Below, in pieces: positions 37,101 to 49,088 of a stretch of 64,000 bases of DNA; the stretch's first letter is position 1, and every line of letters begins with the position of its first letter. The DNA lies in contig RPFO01000256.1 in the NCBI GenBank assembly GCA_009746045.1, forward strand, positions 136,501 to 200,500, given 5' to 3'. The stretch is from Mesostigma viride (taxonomy: Eukaryota > Streptophyta > Mesostigmatophyceae > Mesostigmatales > Mesostigmataceae). Below the pieces are notes generated by a model that had not been told where the DNA came from, did no database searches, and saw only the letters and a list, made by a program, of their open reading frames with translations. The translations under genes were made by a program, and so were the position numbers.

Positions 37101-40100
37101 CGCAGCTGGGCGACGAGGTTGCCGATCAGGATGACCTGGTGGGGGGGCGTGTGGGGACGATGGATGGGTGGTTTGAATGACGGTTGTGTGTGCAGAGGTG
37201 GTAGCGTCGGCGGTGCAGGGAATGGATGTCTATGGGCGTGGCGTGGGTGGTGGCACACATTATTACAACTTTAAGGGCAAGTGTAGCATGAGTGCTAGCG
37301 CTTATACACTCTAGATATGAGCTAATCTGGCAGGCACGCACGTCCTCATCCTCCCAAGAAAGGCACGTGAAGATTTTGCTAAACTAGGAATCAACCCACT
37401 AGCTGTTGCAGCAGGAAGTGCGGGCTTGGCAGGCGCAATTAGCTAACAATGGGATAGTACCAAGAATGGTCAAGCTGTTGAGAACGATATCGTCTAAAGA
37501 AACCCACCAGTTGATGCAGCATCCTGGGCAGTGCTGGGGGCCTAACCCTGGCAGCGAAAACACCAGTATGATAAAAAAAAAACTTTCTGATCTTCTTATT
37601 CATACTTAGATGCCATCCCGCCAGGCCGTGCAGCATTGCGTGCGGCGCCTGGGGGTGTAGTTAGAGCAACTAATACGTATTACCTTGTAGGTGTTACTAT
37701 AAAGACAACCAACATGATAGAGAAACCAACCCACCAGCCGATGCAGCATCGCGCGCGGCGCCTGGGGGTGTAGTTAGAGCAACTAATACGTATTACCTTG
37801 TAGGTGTTACTATAAAGACAACCAACATGATAGAGAAACCAACCCACCAGCCGATGCAGCATCGCGCGCGGCGCCTGGGGGTGTAGTTAGAGCAACTAAT
37901 ACGTATTACCTTGTAGGTGTTACTATAAAGACAACCAACATGATAGAGAAACCAACCCACCAGCCGATGCAGCATCGCGCGCGGCGCCTGGGGTGTAGTT
38001 AGAGCAACTAATACGTATTACCTTGTAGGTGTTACTATAAAGACAACCAACATGATAGAGAAACCAACCCACCAGCCGATGCAGCATCGCGCGCGGCGCC
38101 TGGGGGTGTAGTTAGAGCAACTAATACGTATTACCTTGTAGGTGTTACTATAAAGACAACCAACATGATAGAGAAACCAACCCACCAGCCGATGCAGCAT
38201 CGCGCGCGGCGCGGGCGGGATGTTGCGGGCGTATCCTTCTTGCACGTGCACCGTCCGGATGCCATCCAGCACACTCTCGAGCATGCTGCTCTCCACGCCG
38301 CCGGCGCCCGGGACGACGCCCATGTTCGCGCTGTGGGGGGAGAGCGAGAACTCCGGCATGATGACGCCACGTGGCGGGCGGCGGAAGCTCGTGGTGGGCG
38401 AGGACGCCTGGGACGTGGTGGGCGTGAGGTAGGAGAGGTCCTTGTGCTTGCTGCTTACTTCCCCCGTCATGATCTTGCACAGCTGGGCCTGAGGTGGGGA
38501 GGCCACCGCAGTGAGGGTCCAAACATACGTGGAAGGAGAATCGGGTATATTGATGGATATTCTGTGGGTATTCAGGGAGCGTTTGGTCACATAATCGTTT
38601 ATGTTAGTGGTATCACTAATCCTAGGACTGTGGTAGGTTTGGCATGTTATGTTTTTTTTCTTTTTCTCACCATTGAACAGGATCTGTGCAGCAGGCTCCT
38701 ACACAGCGGGCAAGGTTACGGTGCACAGCATGACATGCGCCTTTAGAAATATAAAATGAGACAGCGCAGCAGAAAATCTTTGCAACTGGCGCTCGTTGTG
38801 GATTAACCATTTGTGGATTAACAATTTAAGGTTACTATTCCAGCATCTCCCATGCTCCGGCGCAAGGCATGCCTCGGATAGTTCCCGTTGCTTGGGACAT
38901 TTTTTTTCTAGGCCAAAAAAGAATAAACAGCGAAAACACTCTACCAAAACAATCATGATCATACTCCTAGAATATCAGCATAGTTTCAAATTGTTCTGAC
39001 GCACCTTGGCAGCTAGAGTGTTGTACAGTGCCTAATATGCTTTGCTAGTATCTACCTGTGCAAGACTTGTCGTAAACATACCATGGTCCCCAGTTCGATT
39101 CCGGTCGGATTCATTTGCAGATCGCGTTTTCCGCGTTTTCCGCGGCCCGGCACTGAACCCAAAGGTTTTCACCTTTGCGGAGTGCCTGATCAGAATACCA
39201 TGATTATTGCAAACTGTTTTGCACAACTCGCAGCTCTCGATGGCCTTGGCAGCTAGAGTGTTGTACAGTGCCTAATATGCTTTGCTAGTATCTACCTGTG
39301 CAAGACTTGTCGTAAACATACCATGATTATTGCAAACTGTTTTGCACAACTCGCAGCTCTCGATGACCTTGGCAGGTGAAGCAGCATCATTGCCTACAGT
39401 ACTTTGCAAGGGCCTACTAAGGCTATGCTTGTATGATGTTCTATGCACCTTGCAGCTCTCGATGACCTTGGCTGTCGCGGTGGCCATCCCATCGAGCATG
39501 GCAGGGTCCTTGCTGACCAGGCTGACCTGCAGGCCAAGAGTAGATGGACGTTGACAAACGGTCAGGACAAAATCACGTGGCAGCACGAGCGCTTGATCAA
39601 GAATATGTAATGGGAATAATAAAGAACAAAACGGCAGGAAAACCCGCGTGTGGAGCACCTTAAGTGTGTGTAGCACAAACTATGACATACCCATTGGGCT
39701 CATGGGCTGGATGGCCTAGAAACAGGAGCCCACAAGGGTACCCTTACTGCAGCTTTCCTCTAGCTCCCCACTTTGCTATGGGACCGACAGCTTCCTGTTC
39801 GCAGGCTGGGATGTTTTTCCGGTCCATCACCAGCCGAAGCCATGGGCACCGGACAGCCTTAATGGCGAGATGTCATGGCTGCCATCCCTGTTGTTCAGGG
39901 TAGGTAGGGAACACCAAGGGGGGTTGGATTGTGAACACGCTGGCTGACGTCTAGAAATTTTCCCGTGATGTACGCCCTGCCATCCCCAAACAGGGCAGTC
40001 GACATAAGTCAGTTTACTATGGCTTCGTGGGCTAAGATTCATTATGGCTGTTCGCTAGGAGCAGAGCATGGGCATCTATAACCATTTTATCTATCTACAA

Positions 40101-43100
40101 TCTATTTCTCAGCCATAACTGATCGCCCGATACTTGTGACCATCAGCAGCCGTGTCGGTGACAAAAAAACATGGACACACACACGTCTGCCCTCCAGCGT
40201 GGACAGCCGTCTAACCCAATCTTTAAAGAAAGCCAAGTTGATGGTTGACCAAGAAGGCAGTCAACAGGTTTGACCTAGGAGGCAAGGGCAGAAAGGGCCC
40301 TTTGATGCAGGCAGAAAGGGCCCTTCGATGCGGGCAGAAAGGGCCCTTTGATGCGGGCAGAACGGGCAGGTATAGCCAAGACATAAAGGCCTCACAGACG
40401 CATGCCTGCAACAGGGCAGGCGTAAATGCTTGCGACCGCTACACATGTGCCATGCCACTCATGACAAGCCAATATGTCATATACCATGCCTATTATGATT
40501 AACTTACCAGGATGGGTGTCAGGGGCCCCTCCAGATCCAGCAAGCCCTTGGTGAACGCTGCCGCTGACATCTGCCGTGCATCAAAGGATGAAGAAGAATT
40601 TCATGATTTGTTTTTTGCACATAACATATTAGAAAAGCATGGAAAACAAAATTGAACACAACGAGGCAAGCATGCGGGCATGGGGCAAACAAGGGGGGTG
40701 ACCTTCAATCGTGCGCAGCAAGTAATTTTGGAGCCATCCTGATTGTGCGATCCCCCCCCCGCGGTTATATGAACGTCTGAAGTTTGTACTTTGATGGGTG
40801 ATGGCCCCGTGGATACAGATAGAGGAGCTTTGTTTTACTCAAAATATACGAGGGACGGCCAACACTGTGCTGAACATCGGGTACAGAAGCTGGACCTACA
40901 CGCGGCCATTGCCTGGGATGTGGCCCTCTCCTGGACACGCCCCCCCCCCTGGGCGTTGCGTTTGTTCCACAGCAGCCCTCACTCATAAGAAAAAATATTT
41001 GGAAACCTGCTAGAAATTATGATCCTCGCATTTTTTCTAGCATGCACATGACCGCTCCATCGCGCGCACGCCTCACCCACACATTGGCCATTTACCTTAA
41101 CACAGCTTTCACCAACAGGCGGCCCTCTTGGGAAGTATTTGTACTAGGGTGCTACTAGCCTCACCTGCACACCACCGTAATCAGAGGAGTTAATCATAGG
41201 CTGACCTGCACAAAACCCAGGTCAGCAGGAAACATCTTGGCCTCACATGCACACGGCCTGCACCATGCCGCTGCCATCATCTGCACATGCCCCTTGGAAT
41301 GTGCATCTATCACGATAGCCACACCAAACACACGGCCCTGATCAGAAGCGTGGATCTTGAGGTCATGCCAATATGTGCTCACCTTAAAACGTCGCTAATC
41401 AAAGAGGAATAGACCTAAGCCCTCACCTGCACGCGGCCCTCGTCAGAGGAGTAAATCTTGAGGTCGTGTCGGTAGGTGCTGTGCAGCCGCAGGAGGCCCG
41501 CCTCGCCTGGGTACATCTCGGATCGGAACTTCTGGCCCAGGATCTCCGCCTGTCCAAACACAGTGTATCATTCACAGGGATTCGATGTATTGTTAACTGT
41601 CACAGCCGGTAGCCCGGAACATCTTGGAGCGAAACTTCCTCTGTCTTTTGTTTTTGGAACTTCGGGCCCGATTCTCGGCCTGTCCAACCACGGTATAATT
41701 CACATGGATCACTATAGTGAATATGCGTCCTGATACAACACAGCCGATGGACCGGGTATGTTTCCAAGGAGAACGCTTGGCCCGAGATCTCGACCTGATC
41801 GATGCCCACGAAGATACCCAACTATCCATTTTAAAAATGAATTAAAAAGATATTCCACAAGGAGTTCCATCAACTTCTCAACTAGTTTGACACCAACATA
41901 TCATCAATACTTCAGTGATTCGATGTGAAATGGAAGGCATATTATACCAAGTGATTCGCACGAAGCGTTCGAGCCAGACACAGACAATAAGGCACCATAC
42001 GACCAATATAGAGGAAAGTATTAGAGGCAAGGTTTCTTAACCCATTAAATAAAAAAGGAAGGAACATTCTGCATCCCATTGGCATCCAAGAGAGTATACA
42101 GCATATTGTTGAAACCACGTACCAACAGGTCAGATCTGAAACAGTCCTACCGAGAGCTTTGATGCGCGTTCCGCAATAATGAGATCATGAGGATAAGGGA
42201 GCAAACGAGGTGACCCCCGGCATCTATAAGTCTTCGCCTCCTTGCGCCCCGTATTTATGCACACGCTGCTATACTGTACTTTCAGGCAAGTAGCAGTACT
42301 CTATAACTAGCCCATTCCTTAGTCCTAACAGTAGTATCCAGCAAACTAACTCGCCTGCTTTAACCCCACGTGAATCAGCACGCCGCCCTGCATGTAGGTC
42401 TCACGACATTGAATTCATCTTTTGAGCCTATTCATCATCATAACTAGCTCGCCTGCTTGCGCCCCAGATCCCCGTACTTTCAGCCACGTGAATATTTACT
42501 TAGTCAACAAGTCGATTCACAAGATCAAGCAACCAACCTGCTTGCGCCCCGCGTGGGTGAGCACCCCTCCATACTTGAGCACCAGGAGTGCCTGGACCAC
42601 CACCTCCGGCCCCTCGGTCCCCTCCTGCTTCCACTTGAGCGGCTTGAGCTGAACCTTGCGGTTGATGCCGCTGAAGTGCCCACCTTCCTCCAGCACCGCC
42701 TTCACGTGCTTCAGCTTGAGCAGCTCTTCCTCATGCTCGGCTTCATCGAGACCTTCATGGGCGCCGCCGCGGGAACGGATCCTGGCACACGCAACGCGGG
42801 GGGGCAGAGGACGTTAGTGTGGTGGTGACATAAGCAGCGTTGGGTTGGTTGTCTGGCGCACGCAACGAGGCGGGGGGATGAAACGAGCAGCAATTTTCGG
42901 AGATAAGAGGTCACATAAGTCACGGTGGCTAGAGGGATAAGTCGTGGTGGCTATAAGGGAGCCGACCCTGCCGCAAGCCACGGTGGTGGGGTAAATGCAG
43001 GCACAAGTTGTGGAGGCGTGAGCAGCGATGTGCGGACATGGCGGGTTCATAAGTATCAGCAACGAAAGATAAGTGTTTGTACGTTGCACCTGAACGGGAA

Positions 43101-46100
43101 CAGATCCTGGCGCCTGCAATGCGCAATTATAGTAGTTGGGGTGAGTCAAGTACAGTGAGCATAGGGCAACTGCAAGTGATTGTACAGTAGACGTAACCCC
43201 GTGCAGGGACATTGAGGAGGTGAACTGGAGCACACGACGTCGGCGCAATATATAACATTATTGATATATCTTAAAAAATAGTTACAAAACTGGGGCACAC
43301 AATGTCGGCGCCAAAGAAGGCACAAGTTGCGCGCGCGCAGCCATTCCGTTTCAGGGGCGCTGACGAGAGCGGAAAGGTCCAGAAACAGCAACAGGTTGAC
43401 TAAATGCCAGCAATGAAGTACGCATCAGCAGTCATGGGGTGAGCTGCTTGGGCGTAGTAAGCAGGTCGCAGCAGCATAAGGGAACGTATCCTGGCGCACG
43501 CAACACGATGGGGGGCGCCGATAAGCGCGTGTTGGAAAGGCATCAAGCCGCGGATAAGCACGTGTTGGAAAGGACATTACAGCGCGGGTGACGTGAGCAG
43601 CGCAGACGATGATACCTGGGCGAACCACTTTTGAGGGTAAGTGCCTTGGAAAGCGACAGAACACCCAAGCTCACCTCTCCCCCAGCAGCTGCCGCGTCGC
43701 GTCCAGAAGCTCCTGCAGCTGGTCGGGCGTCTTCAGCTTGGCCTGCCACACACAAGCCACACAACAGGGTACTGTGTGAGCTCTTGCTCGTTCTATCTCT
43801 GAGTTGCGGAAGTTTTACAGCGGGAGGGGCGGCCATAGTAGGCAGGTCCAACTGGTAGTGAGGGTAGGGGGCCATTGGTGATGAGACCGGGTGTGTGATA
43901 CGCCATGCATGTGTCCAACAGTCCTTGAAGCTCATGACATGTCTTGAGCCTGGCCTGCTGACATATGAAACACACAGACGATAAGCAACAAAACGAGTGA
44001 CAATGATCCATAGTGTGAATATAAATGTGTGTGGGTTGCCGCAACACACCTCCTTGTGTGGATTGCCCCCGTTGTACTTGTGCAGGATGTCCAGGTACTG
44101 GCTGTGGGTGACCTTCATCTTCATCTTCTGCTTGGGGGTGCGGTCACCGCTGCAGAGATGGGAGCAGCAAACAGAAGGGAGAGAGAACAGGAGGCAAAAG
44201 GGAAGGATAGAAAATGAAAATTGTGAGCAGCAAAAAATGCCTGAGAAGAGAATCACAGGAGTATACTGCGATAGACCGTTTTAGAAGAGCAAGGAATCGG
44301 AACAAAGGGCACATACATAAAATCGTATGGCACATACATAAAATCCTATGGCAGTGAATGATGAGGAAGGGCGGTTGGTAAAGGAAAGTTTGTTGCGTGT
44401 CCGTGTCTGTGGAAGGGGTGATGATAAAGAGAGAGTAGGGGGACAGCGCACTTGAACGGCCCTGCTGGCACTGGCTTCTATGATGCCTTCTATGATCGAT
44501 TAAGTGATTTGTCGCTATTGCTGCAGGCTTGCGGCTGCAAGGGCAACGGGAGACCAGCGCGCAAGGGATTGTTGCGCTCATGTCCCAACACATTACTCTC
44601 ACACTCAAGTAATGCGATACGCATTACTTTTGCATACTTGCAAGAAATACTACTGGCGAGAAATACTAAAATTGGGCCGCGTGGGGAAATTCCGGTGTTC
44701 CGCACACACCGCTCGTTACCGAGGTGACTCGATTAATTACGACTCGGCTATTCCCAGCCTCACGCCCTAATTCCTATTTCGACTTGGCGTACCCGGCCTC
44801 CGCCAAACATATAAATCCACAAATATTTCGACTCAGCCTCCCAGGCCTACCTGCCGCAAATATTTCCATGCCTCCGAGAGGAACCGAACCCGGTACCCCA
44901 GGAGCGTACGCCAATCTTAGTTAAGTAACGCAAGACGCACTACTTTTGCATACTTGCAGGTATGCAAAAGTAATGCGTATCGCATTACTGAACTCTCACT
45001 GTCAGGCCGTGTGGCTATGAGGAGAGGGGTAGAGCCACTTCACGTTACTCACAGTCGGATGACCGCCATGGCGGCACTTCACACTTTCCGTCAACAAAGG
45101 CCATGACCCAGTGCTAGTTAGTAGAGCGCCATCATGTCATCAGAACATTTGGCGAGCACTCTGACATTGTCAAAATGCTCAACGAGTACTGTCATGTCAT
45201 CATCATACTTGGCCAGCATTGCGACATCCTGAAAGCACTTCACGAGTGCTGCCACATCGTTGTCGGATCGCCTCACTGTTGGATGAAGGCAATCATGGCG
45301 CTGCACATTGGCGCTTATAACTTACGGGGTGAGGGGGAGGGGAGGGAAGAGCGAAATGCGCTGCTCTGTGAACCTGTGTGACCATCCCCACTCATCGCCT
45401 ACACACTCATGGCCTACATCTCGATCCACTCACTGTCGGATGACCGCCATGATGGCGCGCAGCTCCACCTTGCCCGAGATGGTGCCGTGAAACGAGCCAT
45501 GAAACGAGCCGTGAAACTTGCTGCTGCCAAACGCGTCGCCCAGCCGTAGCGACCCGACCAGCTCATTGGCATCGTCATCGGAGCACTCGGCGCCGCACTC
45601 GCCGGGCTCCATGCCCAGCAGAGACACCGGGATGGGGTTGCGGGCCAGCACGTCCGGGGCGAGGGCCTGGAGGACCATGTTGCGCAGGCACAGCGCCGTA
45701 TCGTCGTAGTATCTGCAAGGAAACGTTCAAAAGATTTTAGAAGGAAACGTTGAAAAGATTTTAGTGTATCCTCGTAGTATCTGCAAGGAAACGTTCAAAA
45801 GATTTTAGTGTATCGTCGTAGTATCTGCAAGAAAACGTTCAAAAGATTTTAGTGTATCGTCGTAGTATCTGCAAGGAAACGTTCAAAAGATTTTAGTAAG
45901 GCTATGAGCGAGAGATGTGAGCAAGAAATGGGCAAAGAAATGAGCAAGGAAATGACAGGAGGGAATAAATAAGAAAGAAAAAAAAAGCCGTGTCGACGCA
46001 GTACCTCTCACCAGGGAGGAGGGGGGGCGAGGATAGCGAAAGTCTGATCTGATCTGATGGATGCCAGTCTGATCTGATGGATGTCAGTCTGATCTGATTG

Positions 46101-49011
46101 ATGGGAGACGGGAGGCTGGACCTCGAAGACGAACAACTGAAGATGAGCAACTAACTAGCGCAGTGCCGGGGCCATCGTAGACGCTACACGAGATGTCCTG
46201 AGATGAGCAAAGAAACGTCATACAACGACATGGGCAAGGAGATGACAAGAGCGAACAAAGGTAGCCGTGTCATTTTACTACCGGGGGGATCGGGCATGTG
46301 GGGAAAGGGCAACAGAAGGGAGGACAGAATCGTGACAGGTGGATGGGAAAAGAATGAGAATTGTCGTTGTTGTACCTGCATGCGGGAAGAGGTAGGATTG
46401 CACGACTTTTCAATTAAAACAAATCGCGATTGGAGTAGCCTGACGTAACGCATGGGAGATGGCGGGGACGTGGATGGGGGCTGGATGCAGATGGGCCCAA
46501 GCCAAGCCAAATGGATGGAACATAGATGGGAGAAGGATAAGTGATGGGTGGGAGATGGGCGGGGGTGGCGGGGGGTGGGTGGAGGTCAACAAAAGAAATA
46601 AGCAAAAGCAAAAAAACACACACGCAAATCCCAACACAATCCAACCATCTCCCTATAAAACACCCCGGCACACCGTGGTTATGTCACGTCATTGCTGGTG
46701 AGGACAACGTCCTGTGTGGAGCCTGCACAGGGCGACACCAGAAAGACTTGCAGCGTGACAGATCGGGAAAGTGCACTTCTTTACACTCTACACTGGTATC
46801 CTTTGATACTTCTGGGGATGCCGTCCACATAGGATGTCAGACCAAGCCCAAGCCCAGACCATGACCCCATCTGGGAGGCCAAAACACAAAGGAGGGACAC
46901 TGTGAGCACCTGCTCCACTCTACAATAGATTATCAGGTACAACATGGGAGAGGGGAGGAAAATGGCCTCGGGAAACAAAGGAAGATGCTCGAAGAGTGGT
47001 TGGCCTACAGAGAGTCAGTGAAGGACGCACAGATGTGGAGTGGTTGACCTAGAGAGAATAATGGAGGACATACAAATACACGTAGTTTACCAACAGATGA
47101 ATATTGGGGGAACTGGGAATAAAGAGGTAAAGGACTTCCCGTAAAGGTGAAGCCTGGATCCATTCAACGCCGTGTTCGCCAAAAATATCCAAAAGAAGAA
47201 CACTCCCGCACAAGGGCTGTATCTGCACGACAAAGGGAGCATCTGAAACAACTCGGGTGCGCGTGACGTAGGCTTGGGACTGTGAAGCTCTTGTCAAAGA
47301 TCTCGTACTGCACCCCAAGAAGGCCATCTGCACTACCTCTCGGGCCTGCGTCCCTTACTTTTGGGAGTTCTTGACAAAGCTCCACCCGTTCACATCGCAG
47401 ACGTACGAGGCCCCGTTGGAACGCAGCAGGTCAAAGCCGCACACCTGGGATACCGACGCAAGAAAAAAAATGGCAGCATAAAAAACAACGTCAAGGAGTG
47501 GGGGGGAAAGAATACGCGGGAGGCTGAAATGGCAGGATGACAAGCGTTGTCAAGAGGATGGGGAGTTTGACCGAAGAAGTAACAGGGAAATAGGCTTCGA
47601 AGGAGGATGCGCAAATTCGTCGCGGAAAAGGAGCATTAACCAACATTTTAATGACAACCTTACGCCATTTCGTAATAATCTCCCACCATGCACATCACCC
47701 CTGCCCATATTTTGCTGGAACAACTCATAACCACATCTCCTGCACGCGCACGCCCCCACCCAAAATCGCTGGGACACTCCCTTCCACATAATCAGTTTTG
47801 GCCCACACATTCTAAACCCACCCACATCCTGCTCTATCAATTCTTACCCCATCAGCCAATCACATCACCTCCCCCACAATCTGTTGACACGCCTCCACCA
47901 TGAGTCGCGCAATGCCCTTCTCGTCCCAACCCCAATTGACGCATGTCAACCCCACATCAGCCCCCCACCCACATTCTGCTGGAACGCCTCCACCACGAGT
48001 CGCGCCATGTCCTTCTCGTCCGGGGTGAGCAGCACTGGGTAGCGCACCTGGGCGGGGGGCGTGGGAAATCGGGGTGGCAAGGGGTGGGTTGGGGTGCTAA
48101 GTATTGGGGAATGCGTTGGGGTGGATTGGGCTGAGCTGCCTACGGCTTCGCAAAGCAACCCCCTGTTTGCTGCTGCTTTTGCTATAAATTGAATAGATGG
48201 TGGATATTTTGTTAATTGATTGTTAATTGAATAGGACACCGTACTGCTTTATTGTAGGGCCATGGAGAGCCCTTCATTCTTCCGGTCGGCTGGTGCCGGT
48301 CCCATTCCTTCTCCTGTAGCCTTATTGTTCAGGGGTGGCTGTTCGGGAGGTAAGAAAGGTTCCCATCCCCTGAAGTGGGAAACTGAGAGCTCTGCCTGCG
48401 ATGCCCTCTTTATTGCGCACGTGCAGATGGCCAGAGCCGACTAGTATCGCATGCCCGGGGATGCCCGCGAAGTCCTTCACGAGAGGCGGCGACCCCTGGC
48501 TTGTGCTGCCCCTCCCGGACGATCTGCACGGGGGCGCACGCCAACGCCAACCACCGCGGGCCGCTGAACCCGAAGACGTGGTAGAACCGGTTCGCGAGCG
48601 CAGAGTTCGGCGACCCCGAGGGCTACGTGCGCGACCAGACCCACACGCACGTGGTGCGCAAGGACGTGTGTCCCGCGCTGACGTCCGCCACGGACGTGCC
48701 CAACACGAGGGAGCTGAAGAGGGACCAGATGATGACCGGGCGGTTCCCCAAACTCGACGAGGCCGAGCTGACCGCTGTGCGGTGGGCCGAGGCCGAACTG
48801 ACGGCGTACACCGACCAAAAGGCACGACCAGGGTAAACGGGAGGCACGACCAGGGCGCGTGGGGGTGGCCGACGTGGTGGGCGACGTCACGGGGCTGTCG
48901 GCGCAGCTCGCGTATGAGAGCCTCAAGGAGAACCCGCACTACATCGAGAACGCGAACCATCGCGTGCTTCAACCGCGGCCGGAGTAATCGTCTTTGTCAT
49001 CCCCACCGTCA

Positions 49012-49088
<77 letters not shown>

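Larger units (their letters stand above)
36815..44149 (-). other. VIP1: PPIP5K exons 13-20 (phosphatase core)
   Basis: Exon 13 44050-44149, exon 14 43675-43742, exon 15 42538-42781, exon 16 41427-41549, exon 17 40508-40570, exon 18 39449-39526, exon 19 38186-38488, exon 20 36815-37135. Exon 15 carries [11 protein letters not shown] and [16 protein letters not shown], exon 16 [15 protein letters not shown] and [14 protein letters not shown], exon 17 [15 protein letters not shown]. For exon 19 I chose the donor GTGGGT after MLHRL because it joins to [14 protein letters not shown] without a gap relative to the plant proteins. The alternative donor 51 bp further on is also in frame. Confidence 0.85.

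Noticed and set aside
36797-37258. Stand-alone 153-residue protein
   Set aside because: It is PPIP5K exon 20 with read-through into both introns.
37684-38099. The 26-residue repeat modules as constitutive PPIP5K exons
   Set aside because: Joining MLHRL directly to VILIGN reproduces the family alignment without a gap, so the modules are better explained as duplicated exon edge in the intron. Kept as a finding because splicing could still use them.
37649-38185. CRISPR array
   Set aside because: Eukaryotic context, the 113-bp units contain no variable spacers, and each unit copies the adjacent exon end.
39086-39130. tRNA gene (B-box GTTCGATTCC)
   Set aside because: Only part of the T-arm region is present in this copy, the stem pairs poorly, and target duplications show that it is a SINE insertion.
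45713-45898. CRISPR-like 44-bp repeats
   Set aside because: Contiguous tandem copies of an exon acceptor without unique spacers.
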